A stretch of 64,000 nucleotides of DNA from Malassezia japonica (lineage: Eukaryota; Basidiomycota; Malasseziomycetes; Malasseziales; Malasseziaceae): positions 1,178,001 through 1,242,000 of the forward strand of contig NC_083370.1 of NCBI RefSeq assembly GCF_029542785.1. Reading direction: 5' to 3'. This document shows, piece by piece, positions 17,728 through 27,831 of this stretch (positions within the stretch are counted from its first letter, which is position 1; each line of letters opens with the position of its first letter). The position numbers and the translations under genes were made by a program. The notes beneath the pieces are model-generated. The model saw only the letters and a list, made by a program, of their open reading frames with translations. It did not search any database and had not been told where the DNA came from.

Positions 17728-20715
17728 TCGAATAGCAAGGCAAGGTTCGCCAGCGCCTCGGACGGCCCCTCTTTTGGCGCGGTCTGCGCCAGTGCATGGT
17801 TCACCAGCGCCTTTTTGCGGCGCTGGATCGTCAGGATGCGGTCCTCGATCGTGTTTTCCACCAAGAAGCGGTGCACAGTCACTGGGCGCGTCTGGCCGAC
17901 GCGATGGATGCGGTCCACGGCCTGGTCCTCGCTGCGTTAGCTCGACGAACGTACATGCTGCTGTTCCACCAGCAGTCCATGAGCCACACGTGGTTCGCGG
18001 CGGTCACTGCGTGAGATGCGCGACGTACAGTTGAGTCCGACGCCGCCGGCGCGCAGCGAAACGAGCATCAGAAGCGGCTCGGTGCTTTCCGCAAACGTCT
18101 TGAGCACGGCCGCACGCTCCGCCTGTGGCGTGCTGCCGTCCAGGCGCACGTACTTGTAGCCATAGTGCTTGAGCGTCGCCTGGATCAGGTCAAGGAATCC
18201 GGTGAATTGCGACTGGGTAAGGCACGCAACGTACAAAGACGACGCCTTTTAGCGCTGTATCCTCCTTGGTGAGTGTGCCGAGCTGCGCCATGAGCGCATC
18301 GAGCTTGGTGCTGCTGCGGGGCGGCGGCGCCTCGCGCTTCGGCTTCGGCGCAGAGGGCGGTGGGCGCACCGACTCGACCAGGTCTTCGACCTGCACCGGC
18401 CCCCGGCGGCACACTGGGCACTGTGGCTCCTCGCCGCGGTCCTCGCATGCTTGCAGGAACTGCACGAGGCAGTCGCGGCAGCCGTGGTGCATGCACAGCG
18501 GCAGGAAGCACTTTGACAGCTTGTTTTCCATGCAAAACGGACACTCTTCGCCCTCGACGCCCGGCTCGGACTGCACGAGCTCGTCGAGAACTTGCAGTGC
18601 GTACTGTGCGTTGCCGTCCGACTCGCCCGCCTGGAACTGCGTAATAAGCTTCTGGATATGCGCCTGGTACTGCTCCTCGTCCAAGGCCTCGTCTTTCAGC
18701 GGCTCGGGCAGCGTCGCGCTGCTGCGGTCAGCGTGCAGCACAAGCAGCGGATGGCACACGGCCTGGCGCAGGCGCATCAGCACCGAAAAGATCAGGCTAA
18801 AGTTGCGCCCGACGAGCCCGTGGGACGCTAGGCGCTTGTACCGCGCCCGCGCGCGGTCGTACACGCTATTGTAAATCTCGCGCTCTGTCTCGGAAAAGGC
18901 GAGGTACTGCGTGTCGAGCGTCTTTTCGGGCAGGTCGACAATCGGGCGCCCATTGCGGTCCTTGGTGCTCTTTTCACGGCGCAGCAAGATGGACGAGAGG
19001 ATCGCCTGCACAATGTCGAGTGCCTTGGCGCTCTGGCTCGCAAACGGCTTCGCCAGGAAGCTGTTGAAGAAGCTCACGTCGCCCCACGGCTCGACGTGCA
19101 AAAAGCGCAGCAGGCTGTACAGATCCGTGAGGCGGTTCTGGATCGGCGTGCCCGTCAGCGCCCACCGCCGGTCGGCGTGCAAAAGACATGCGGCACGCGC
19201 CGCAACCGTGCTGCGGTTCTTGATGGTATGTGCCTCGTCGAGGATCAGGCGGTGCCAGACCTGCCGGAAAAGGAGCGCCGAGCCGCGCCGCTCCATCTCG
19301 CGGCGGTACTCGCTGGTGAGCGTGCCGTAGGACGTCACGACGACGTCCGCACGCCCTTGGTCGAGTGCCGCAGCGAGCTGGTCGCGGTTCTCGCCATAGT
19401 ATAGGTGGACAGACAGTGTGCCTGGCACCGACGCACGCTCCAGCTCGCTGTGCCACTGGCTCAAGAGACTCATCGGCGCAATGACCAGCGTCGCGTTCGA
19501 TTTTTGGGTGCGCGTCGCGCCAAAAGCAGACGCAAGCGACGCCTGCTTGAGCGTGCGTGCCTTTTTGGGGGGCGGCGCGCTCGAGGCTTCGTCCATGGTG
19601 CGGTTCGTGTGGATGAGACTCGCGAGCATGATGGTCTTTCCGAGGCCCATCTCGTCCGCGAGGATTCCACCCCGCGCGCCGCGGCTCGCTGGCTGGAACG
19701 TGAGGCTCAGGTCGCCAATATATGGGCTGCGTTAGGCCAGAGACGTACTTGTAGAAAAATGGCTCAAAGCCGGCGTCCGCGTCGTCGGCAAGCGGAAAGC
19801 GGTACCTGGGTCAGCCAGTCGACGTACTCTTCCCAGAGCGGATGCAGATCCGCCTCGCGCGACGACGAGCTGTTTGTCGACTCCATCTCTTGCATCCAGC
19901 CGAGCGCTTGCTTTTGGTAGGGCCGCAGTTCGAGTGCGAATGTGCCGGGCGGCTCGGCCTCTGGGAGCGTTGCGTCGTGCTGCTGTGCGCGCGCATAGAT
20001 ATCGTTTAGGCGCCCTTCCGACACTTCTGTCCCGTCGTCGCCCTCCTGCCGCTCGGCCGGCTTGGCACGCTCCTCGTCGTCATGCGAAGCCTGCGCAGCT
20101 TTCTTGGGCGCGAGGTCGCATGCGCGAAAGAGGCGGTGCAGCGAGACCTTGCGCTGGCGCAGGTGGCGCTCCTGCGCGCTTTCCTCGGCCATCGGTGGCG
20201 CGTCCTCTGCCTGGAGGTTCGCGAGGCGCGTTATGCTTTCCCGAAACGCGTCGCGCACGATATACGCCTTGATTTCCAAGAGGATATCGCTGCCGACTGC
20301 GAGTGGAACTGGACAGTCGACGACCTGCCCGTCGAACTCGACGAGCCCGTCGTCGAGCAGGCGCGCCATCCAGCCCGCGACGTCGACCGGGATGCGCCCG
20401 ACCTCGAATCCTGCGTGAGTCACACGACCTACCTCGCATGTTGCTGAAGCGCACGACATAGTCCGGCCGCTCACGCGTGCGTGGCCCCTTTCCCTTCGGC
20501 GCCGCCTTCTCGGCCTTTTTCTTGCGCAGGATCAAGACGCGGTCGCCCGGCGCGATGTAGTCGCTGCCTTTGGTCATGGAGTAGGCAGAGAGCACAAACG
20601 TGCCGAGGTACCGCCGCCGCCATGCCTCCAGCGGCCCAGGCGCGCCTGCCGCCGCGGCCTGGGGCGCATGCGCCTCCTCCTCGCCCTCCAGGAAGAACAA
20701 GGGGGCATCGGCCAT
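17724..20715 (-). CDS. RAD5: DNA repair SNF2 helicase / RING ubiquitin ligase Rad5
   Basis: Seven exons: 20715-20433, 20410-19828, 19805-19749, 19726-18235, 18212-18029, 18006-17955, 17931-17724; introns 22, 22, 22, 22, 22 and 23 nt; 952 residues. Domains: HIRAN (begins [15 protein letters not shown]), SNF2 motif [16 protein letters not shown] box [12 protein letters not shown], motif [13 protein letters not shown], a C3HC4 RING starting CPFCMENKL inserted between helicase lobes, then [19 protein letters not shown] and DRIHRVGQT. Each of the last three motifs is interrupted or flanked by an intron and is only complete after splicing. Rad5 polyubiquitinates PCNA and reverses stalled forks in error-free damage tolerance. 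It begins 32 bp after the SLD2 stop on the same strand. Confidence 0.95.
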
Positions 20716-20747
20716 GGTGTTGGACGCGACGCGTTTCTCCACTATTT

Positions 20748-22022
20748 CTACAAAATGTCGACCCTCTCCATTTCGCCGTCGCCGAGGCCGTACTCGCCTT
20801 CGGACGCCTCGCTCGCCCACTCGTCCGAGTCGGCTTCGTCCGCGTCGAGGTCGCCGCGCGCGTGGACTGGCTCTGTGATGGTCGTATCCGCGTCAAATAG
20901 GCCGTCGGTGAGGCGCGTATTCTTCTCGCGGCGACGCAGCGCGGCACGCTGCGTGTGCCGCGCGGGCGACACGAGCGACAGGCCCTCGATGCCGGTGAGT
21001 GTCGGCATTGGCGTGTCGTCGTCGGATAGATCGTGCGTAGGCAGAGAGTAGTGCAGCGCGTCGATTTCGTCGCGCTCGTCTTCGTGCGCCGGCCGCGTCC
21101 GTGCCGAGCCAAAGCGCTGGTACGGCAGGACCATGATGGCCGCGCCATCGGGCGTGTCGTCGTCGAGCTGTAGGGTCTGTGCGCCCGGCGCGACGGCCGG
21201 TGCCTGTGTTGTGGCCGACGTCTGCGAGGTCTGCGGCGTGGCGTACGAGGCCTGCGACGAGGCCACCGGGCGCTCCGGGCTCGCGGCCGGCGAGCGCTCG
21301 GCCGTGCTGGCTGTGCGAAAGAGGGGCCGGAAAGAGCGCGTGTCCTGCGCGCCCTTGCGTGGCGACGGCGCAAACACCTCGTCGGCCGTCTCCATGGGTA
21401 TATCGCTGTCGAGAGACGCCTGCGGCGCGGAAAAGATGCGCCGCTTGGCGTGTGGCGCCTCGTCTTTTGGGGGGCTCTGCGCGAGGAGCGCGCGCGCCTG
21501 GGAGTCGGTGCGCTTGATACGCGCGCTGGGCGGCGTGCGTACGTCTTCGCCGCGCAGCCGTTTCCGTGCCTTGGTCCGTGGCGTAAAAAGCATAGACGAC
21601 TGCGGCGGCGGCGCCGCCGCCGCCTTGACCGGTGTGCGCTGCTTTGGCTTGGCCTCTTCGTCGCTCATGTCCGACTCGTACGCCTCGGCCTCGACGAGTG
21701 CCGACGGAAACTCGGGCGCTCGCTCGTACTCGCGTCGCGGCTTTTGGGGCGAGCGGAATGGGTTCTTTGGGCTCGCGACCATGGTATACTTTCGCGGCTT
21801 GGTCGGCGTCGTGGGCGGCGCGGCCATGGCTCCCTCTGACGCGCTCGTTTTCTTCTCGCGCCGTGGCTTGGCGCTTGTCGCCTCGGAGAGCGCGCGCCAC
21901 GTATCGTACGTCGACGAAATCTCCGGATGCCGCTGCATATCGCTCTTGGACGGCTCACGCCCATGCTCCGCACGGAACGCACGCTGCCACTGCTTCAGCT
22001 GCTTCCGCAGGATCGCCTCCAT
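20748..22022 (-). CDS. SLD2: DNA replication regulator Sld2
   Basis: Single exon, 424 residues. The N-terminus LRKQLKQWQRAFRAEHGREP with PEISSTYDTWRAL is the Sld2/RecQL4 N-terminal signature. Most of the remaining chain is disordered, rich in Ser, Thr, Pro and Lys with several SP/TP sites (e.g. TPTKPRKY, NPFRSPQKP, SPAASPERP), fitting regulation by CDK: phosphorylated Sld2 binds Dpb11 to activate the CMG helicase. C-terminus is acidic. Flanked on the same strand by APC10 (46 bp upstream) and RAD5 (32 bp downstream), and a CACGTG lies in the upstream gap. A functional cell-cycle grouping is inferred from this order. Confidence 0.85.
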   Translation of the reverse strand: MEAILRKQLKQWQRAFRAEHGREPSKSDMQRHPEISSTYDTWRALSEATSAKPRREKKTSASEGAMAAPPTTPTKPRKYTMVASPKNPFRSPQKPRREYERAPEFPSALVEAEAYESDMSDEEAKPKQRTPVKAAAAPPPQSSMLFTPRTKARKRLRGEDVRTPPSARIKRTDSQARALLAQSPPKDEAPHAKRRIFSAPQASLDSDIPMETADEVFAPSPRKGAQDTRSFRPLFRTASTAERSPAASPERPVASSQASYATPQTSQTSATTQAPAVAPGAQTLQLDDDTPDGAAIMVLPYQRFGSARTRPAHEDERDEIDALHYSLPTHDLSDDDTPMPTLTGIEGLSLVSPARHTQRAALRRREKNTRLTDGLFDADTTITEPVHARGDLDADEADSDEWASEASEGEYGLGDGEMERVDIL

Positions 22023-22048
22023 CTGGGCGTGCAGGTGTGGAGGAAGTC

Positions 22049-22054
22049 CACGTG
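22049..22054. promoter_or_regulatory. CACGTG E-box in the APC10-SLD2 gap
   Basis: Perfect CACGTG in the 46-bp space between the APC10 stop and the SLD2 start. It is a Cbf1/USF-type bHLH site and could provide SLD2 with its own promoter; alternatively it is chance. Confidence 0.35.
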
Positions 22055-22068
22055 GCTACAACAACACG

Positions 22069-22897
22069 CTACCGGAGAGAGTTGGTCAGCGCGGAGCGGC
22101 GCGCCGGCGCACGCGTGGGCATGCGCTGCGGCGGGCCCGCGGCGTGCTGCTGCATGATGCGCTGGAGCTGCGCAATGGCGCGCTCGTAGCCGACACGCGC
22201 GACCTGGCGCTGAAAAGCGTCCGTGCGCATGCCCTGCTGGACGAGGCGCTCCATCGGCGCCGCCTGCGGCGGCCGCCGCGGTGCGGCCTGCGTGCCTGGC
22301 GCCGGCGGTCCAAACACCTTCATGCCGCGGATGTGGGTATCTTTTCCGTTGAGGTGGTTGCCGAGGATGCACACCTGCAGCACAAACACGTCGATCGCGG
22401 GCAGGACGAGCGGCACGCCGTCTTCTTCCGGCACGTCCGCGTCGTGCTTATCGAGCAGAAAGTGGTACCAGCCCTGGGGCTCGGTGAACTCGCTTCGTGA
22501 GCAGGGGTACGTACCGGTAGCGCACGTCGACAAGGTCATAGGGATGGGTGCCGGCTTTCACGAGAATCTTGGCAGGGGTATACGAGTCGTCGCGGCGGCA
22601 GTCGAGGTAGATAGACACATGCTGCGTCAGCCAGGATACGTACCGTCACCGCCGTGCGCTTCGGAAAGTGGATATGGACGGTGTGGGGCTGCCCTCCGTC
22701 GCTCCTGCGTGAGCTGCGCGACGTACTGCCAGAGCGTCTCGAGGCTGTCGTCCATGAGCTGCGCGACACCATGCTGCGGCTTGGCCGAGCTCAGCGACCA
22801 CGCGGTGCCTTCAAAGTTCCCAACATCGCTCTTTGTCGTGTGGTCTGCGTCAGCCGCACCACGCACCGTACGGATCCAAGGCGCTGCGCCCGCGCAT
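22069..22897 (-). CDS. APC10: Anaphase-promoting complex subunit 10 (DOC domain)
   Basis: Five exons: 22897-22867, 22844-22727, 22704-22644, 22621-22515, 22492-22069, separated by four introns all of exactly 22 nt; 246 residues. Joining them rebuilds the DOC domain: AWSLSSAKPQHGVAQLMDD, then WQSDGGQPHTVHIHF, HVSIYLDCRRDDSYTPAKI, EFTEPQGWYHF and ILGNHLNGKDTHIRGMKVF. APC10 is the substrate-recognition partner of Cdc20/Cdh1 on the APC/C. The first intron uses a GTGCGT donor and the fourth an AAG acceptor, both unusual here. A Gly/Pro/Gln-rich tail of about 90 residues follows the DOC fold and ends in Leu-Arg, resembling the Ile-Arg tail that docks on APC3. The start (MRGRSALDPY) makes a 31-nt first exon. 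Confidence 0.92.
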
Positions 22898-22919
22898 AAG
22901 TGGAGGTTGGCGGGGAAGT

Positions 22920-24914
22920 ATGCTCCGCGCGTGCCCCACCTTGTCTTTGCTTGGGATGGAGTGTGCGCACCCGATCCAGGTCGCGGGCCTATGTGCCCTG
23001 TGCGGCAAGGAGATAGACGAGTATGTCGTGTGGCTTATGCAGGGAATCCTTTGGCGAACAAACCTTTGCGACGCTGCATTCCTCGGCCAGCGTCAAGGTT
23101 TCGCGTGCCGAGGCGGAGCGAATTGACCAAGAGACGACCACACGGCTGCTCGAGCAGCGCAAGCTGGCGCTGATTGTGGATCTCGACCAGACGATTATCC
23201 ACGTAACGGTGGACCCGACGGTGCGCGAGTGGGCGCAGGATGTCAAGAACCCCAACTGGCACGCGCTGCGCGATATCGTCGCGTTCCAGCTCGGGGCCGA
23301 CGGCAAGACGGTGTCGCACCAGCCCGAGCCTCTGCGCGCCGACGACGCGACATCGTTTGCGACAGGCGGCGACGAGGACGGGTGCTGGTACTTTGTCAAG
23401 CTGCGGCCGCACCTCGCCGCGTTCCTCGCGACGCTCGCGGAAAAGTTTGAGCTGCATGTATACACGATGGGCACGCGCTCGTACGCCGACTGTATCTGCC
23501 GCATTGTCGACCCCGATGGCAAGCTGTTTGGCGCGCGTATCTTGTCGCGTGACGAGAACGAAAGCATGGTACAAAAGAGCCTCGCGCGGCTCTTTCCCAT
23601 CAACACGTCCATGGTCGTGATCATCGACGACCGTGCGGATGTGTGGGCGTGGAGCCCCAATCTGATCAAGGTCGATCCATGTATGTCGACGCGCTGCTCA
23701 CCCAGATGAATTCTTTGTCGGCATCGGCGACATTAATGCGGGGCACCTTGCGCCCACGACGCCGCTCGTGACGGCGCCGGCGCCGGCCGACGCGCCCAAG
23801 GCCGACGCGCCGCTCGCCGAGAGCCAGCGCCAGACGATCCACGACCAGGTCGACGCGCGCCCCCTCGCCAAGCTCCAGGAGGAGAAAAAGGCCAAGTCGG
23901 ACGACGCGCCAGAGACGCCGGACGCCGAGCCCGCCGCAGGTCCGGACGCGGTGCTGGACGACAATGACGAGGAGCTGACGCTCATTGAATCGGTACGCTA
24001 ATTTGCTCACGCAGCTTTTGACGCAAATCCACGGACACTGGTACAAGGCGTACGACGCCAAGAAAAAGCCGGATGCCAAGGACATTATCAGCAGCATGAA
24101 ACGCAAGGTGCTGCACGGGTGCACCCTCGCATTCTCCGGCCTGATCCCGCTGAACGAGACCCCGGAAAACTCTGCGGTGTGGACCGCGGCGCAAGACTTT
24201 GGCGCGTCGTGCCGCCGGACGCTCACGCACGACGTGACGCACATGATCGCCGCAGGACCCGGCACGGCCAAGGCGGAAGAGGCGTACCGGCGGGGCGACG
24301 TGCATGTCGTCTGGCCGTCGTGGCTCAACGATTCGCTCTGCCGGTGGCACCGCCAAGAAGAGACCGACTACAAGGTGCCTCGCAGCGACCGCCTCGCGTC
24401 TCTCGGCCGCGACGCACTGCACGACCTCGCGAGCAGCATCCACGCAGACACCGAGCCCGAGAATCTCGACGAGGCGGCGCTCGACGACCTCGCCAATATG
24501 GACTGGGGCGAGGCCGAGGACGAAGTCGACGCATTCCTGGACGACGACGACGAGGATACCGAGAGCGACCTAGACAGCGCGTCGCAGTCGATGCTCAGCG
24601 AGGCGTCCGACGCGCCCCCCGCACGCGACGAGCTGCTCCGCTCGCCCCTCTCCCGCCGGCGGCATGCCGCGGCGCTGCGCGGGGGGCAGTCCAAGCTCCG
24701 CCAGAGCGTCCTCGCAGAGGAGAGCCAAGAGTCGGAGGACGACACCCCGTCACAGGGGCCAGTCAAGCGCCGGAAAGTCCAGGGCGGCGCACAGCACAAG
24801 GACATTGCTGCGCTGCGCACCGAGCACACTGCAACGCCGCCCGACAGCGAGGAAGAGCACTTCCTCGACGACCTCGCGTTGGAGATGGAGCGTGAGCTGG
24901 GCGACGATCTATAG
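22920..24914 (+). CDS. FCP1: RNA polymerase II CTD phosphatase Fcp1
   Basis: Exons 22920-23020, 23043-23680, 23706-23992, 24015-24914; introns 22, 25 and 22 nt; 641 residues (629 if the ATG at 22956 is used). Seen: CAHPIQVAGLCALCGK near the N-terminus, the catalytic DxDxT motif in LIVDLDQTIIH, VKLRPHLAAFL, VIIDDRADVW, IGDINAGH, and a BRCT domain beginning KRKVLHGCTLAFSG with a Trp in VVWPSWLNDS. Fcp1 dephosphorylates Ser2/Ser5 of the Pol II CTD to recycle polymerase. Acidic C-terminal tail contains candidate TFIIF-binding elements. Compared with other fungi the region before the Cys-rich box is nearly absent, and the start codon is 22 bp (or 58 bp) from the divergent APC10 start. Confidence 0.92.
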
Positions 24915-24924
24915 CACGCTATCG

Positions 24925-27606
24925 TTACATACTTTTCGACACACGCCGCTTGCCGCCTTTGCCTTTCGGCAGGGGCGCGGCGGCCGGCTCGGACGGGAGC
25001 ATGGCGTCAAAGGCAATCGTGAGGTGGTCGAGATCCGCATCGCGCGCCTCGGCAATGCGGTCCTGCGTCGTGAGCGCAGGCATCGGCGCCTCGAGCGGCG
25101 TCGTAGGCGTCTCGACGGCGGCAATCGGCTCGGCGACCGACACGGGCGCTTTCGGCAGCAGCGCGTCGACGTACGCGTCCAGCAGCGTCGTGACCGGGGG
25201 GAGAAGGTGCGACGGCGCGCTGAACAGCGCAAGCGCCTCGCCGACCGACGCATCGGCGGCCGACGCCGTCATGCGCTCCTGGTCGGCACGCAGCATCGCC
25301 TCGACGCGCTCGTGCTCGGCATCCTCCACGCCAAACAGCTCGTCAAAGAGCGTCGCACGCGCATCGTGCAGCGCAACGCCGTGCAGCGTGTGCGCGACCG
25401 GCGCAGGCTTCTTGGCCGCGGCACCGAGGCCCAGCAGCGCGCCGTCCGCACCGAGGCCAATCAGCTGCACCTCCTCGCTGGCAGGCGCGACGTTGAGCAG
25501 CGCGCCGTGCAAGAGGCGCGGCGCGCGGTACACCGCCGCGGCGTCGCGGCGCTGCGGCTGGACAAAGTAGAGGAGCGTGCCGTCCGCATCGTCGACCGAG
25601 GCCAGGATGCCGTCGCGGTGCGCGACAATGTGCTTTACGGCGTACGGCGCAGTGTACACCACGTTCTGGCCGATCAGGTCCCAGATCAAGAGGCGCGACG
25701 CGCCCAGCGCCGCGAGGAACCGCCCTTTGCGGCCGACAAACACGCACTGTTCTGCCGCACGCAGCTCCGGCGCAGCGAGGCGCGCCTGCATCACAAGGGT
25801 ATCCGGGTCCCAGAGCGTGACAAACACGCCTTGGGCGACGGCAAACAGCGAGCCGTCCGGCGCCCAGGCAATCGCGCGCGGCGTCGTCCCGCGGTAGCCG
25901 AGCGACGAGCGGCACACCCAAAAGGTCTCGGTACGCGCGCCTTTGAGCTTGCGCTCGGTCAGGCGCCACGTCTTGATCTGGCCCTCGGCGCCGGCGGTGG
26001 CGAGCAGCAGGCCGTCGCCCGCCCGCGGCGAGAAGCTCAAGGCAGTGATGTTTTGCTCGTGGGGGTGGTCGATCCGGGTATTCAGCACGTACGTCTTGCG
26101 GCGTGCATCCCACTGCCAGAGCTTTAGCGAGAGCTCGCTCGTGTAGGCACCGCCTTCGCGGCCGTCGACCGTCGCCATCCACTCGGTGTGCGCCGCGCCG
26201 GGCGTGTGCGAAAAGGCGACGTGCTGGACGCGCGGGGGCGTCAGCGCCTCGTCCTCTGGGCGCGACACGCGGTTCGAAGGGGCGACCTCGACGTCGCGAA
26301 TGTGCACATGCGAGCCGACGTCGACAAACTGCAGCGTCGAGGGGTGGCCGGCAGTCAGCACGACGTGGCCGGCGGCCGCGTCAAGCGCAAGGGGGTGCGG
26401 CAGCGCGGCACGCGCATCGCGGTCGAGGAGCGCGCGCGTCGCGTCGCACTTGACCGTCGCAAAGCTGCGCTGCAGCTTCAGGCTGAGACTCGCGACAAAC
26501 GCCACACTGCCGTCTGCGAGACGCGCGACGTACTCTTGCTCGCGGTTGTCAAAGCCATGCGCCACGGCCACCGCAACAATGCCCGCGCCGAGACGCGGCA
26601 CGTACTCGCGCGCGTCCGAGCCGGCGGCCTGGCCGCTGCTCAGCTTCCAGAGGACCAGCACGCCTTCTTCGCCACCCGACAGGAGCTGCGCGCCGTCGGG
26701 CGTGTACTGCAGCGCGGCGACGCCGTGTGCGTGCCAGTGCAGCGTCGTGGTCAGCGCCGCGTCCCTACCGTCGGGCACGCGCCCGAGCGCGGCAAACTGC
26801 TCGAGGCAGTACCACACTTTGATCTTGCCGTTCGCCTCACCCGTCGCAAAGCGCGGCGTGTTGGCGTCGGGATGAAACGCGAGCGCAGTGAGCCGCGACT
26901 CGCTGCTGTACTTGACAAAGCCGGCGCTGGTATCATGCAGAGAAAGGAGGTGGACTTTGCTGCCGCTCAGGGCCACGAGCCACGCGCCGTTCGGCGACAC
27001 AGCGAGGTGCGCCACGTCGCGGGCCTTGCCGAGGCGTACCTGCTTCACGGCTTTGTGTGTCTGGATCGACGCGCGGCCGAGCTGCAGCGAGTAGATGGTC
27101 GTGTTGCGCTTCGACGAGCTCGTGCCGCTCTCGCCTTCTTTGGCGACAGCGACAAACAGGCGGTGCTTCCACATGGCATTCGCACCCATCGCACACACGG
27201 GGTAGCCGACATTCATGTCGTCGTGCAGCTCCGAGTCGAGATAGTCCCACGTCTTGATCGTGCCGTCCAGCGAACAGGTCAGCAGCTGGAGGGGGTTGAA
27301 GGGGCTCAGCAACATGCCGGTGATCGGCGCACGATGCCGCTGCGCAGGCACGGTCACCTCGCCAGACAGCGTCGCCACAACCTGGTTCGTCGCGCGCGAT
27401 ATAACCAGCACAGTGCAGTGCTGCACCAAGAACACGTAGCTCCCGTCACGGGTAAAGACGGGGGGGACACTCGACGCCGCCTCGTCCTGCAGCGTAGCGA
27501 CAGGCAGCGTCACAATGTCGGTAGTCACCACAGACGTAGACGGCTCATCCGGCTTGGAAGACCGCCCAGCGCCTGCCTTTTTACTCTCTTTTTTGCGGGC
27601 AGGCAT
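24925..27606 (-). CDS. NAN1: U3 snoRNP t-UTP subunit Utp17/Nan1 (WDR75)
   Basis: Single exon, 893 residues, close to yeast Nan1 (896). Two sets of WD40 repeats can be traced, e.g. LLTCSLDGTIKTWDY, FATGEANGKIKVWYC, LLSGGEEGVLVLWKL and LATAGAEGQIKTWRL, separated by less regular blades as in WDR75; the C-terminus is helical then basic (PKGKGGKRRVSK). t-UTP proteins nucleate the small-subunit processome on nascent pre-rRNA and stimulate Pol I transcription. The Met at 27606 (MPARKKESKK, a nuclear-localisation-like start) was preferred to upstream in-frame ATGs, which would extend into the glycine-rich gene's 3' flank without similarity. Stop is 10 bp from the convergent FCP1 stop. Confidence 0.85.
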   Translation of the reverse strand: MPARKKESKKAGAGRSSKPDEPSTSVVTTDIVTLPVATLQDEAASSVPPVFTRDGSYVFLVQHCTVLVISRATNQVVATLSGEVTVPAQRHRAPITGMLLSPFNPLQLLTCSLDGTIKTWDYLDSELHDDMNVGYPVCAMGANAMWKHRLFVAVAKEGESGTSSSKRNTTIYSLQLGRASIQTHKAVKQVRLGKARDVAHLAVSPNGAWLVALSGSKVHLLSLHDTSAGFVKYSSESRLTALAFHPDANTPRFATGEANGKIKVWYCLEQFAALGRVPDGRDAALTTTLHWHAHGVAALQYTPDGAQLLSGGEEGVLVLWKLSSGQAAGSDAREYVPRLGAGIVAVAVAHGFDNREQEYVARLADGSVAFVASLSLKLQRSFATVKCDATRALLDRDARAALPHPLALDAAAGHVVLTAGHPSTLQFVDVGSHVHIRDVEVAPSNRVSRPEDEALTPPRVQHVAFSHTPGAAHTEWMATVDGREGGAYTSELSLKLWQWDARRKTYVLNTRIDHPHEQNITALSFSPRAGDGLLLATAGAEGQIKTWRLTERKLKGARTETFWVCRSSLGYRGTTPRAIAWAPDGSLFAVAQGVFVTLWDPDTLVMQARLAAPELRAAEQCVFVGRKGRFLAALGASRLLIWDLIGQNVVYTAPYAVKHIVAHRDGILASVDDADGTLLYFVQPQRRDAAAVYRAPRLLHGALLNVAPASEEVQLIGLGADGALLGLGAAAKKPAPVAHTLHGVALHDARATLFDELFGVEDAEHERVEAMLRADQERMTASAADASVGEALALFSAPSHLLPPVTTLLDAYVDALLPKAPVSVAEPIAAVETPTTPLEAPMPALTTQDRIAEARDADLDHLTIAFDAMLPSEPAAAPLPKGKGGKRRVSKSM

Positions 27607-27831
27607 GGCACTCACGCTTCCGCGGTCGTGGACAAGCGCACGGTAGAAGAAAAAATTCAGCGGCCTTCGGCCGATAAGCTTCTCCACATCGTACAAAGCA
27701 CGAGCCAAGAGGCGAAGCACTGGAGGACTAGCCTTGGTTACTGCTATCAAACGGTATGAGAAATTGCACAATAGAAGCCGAGAGTGGGTGGTACGGATCA
27801 TGGGGAAAAATCGATTAAAGGGGTAGGTTTT

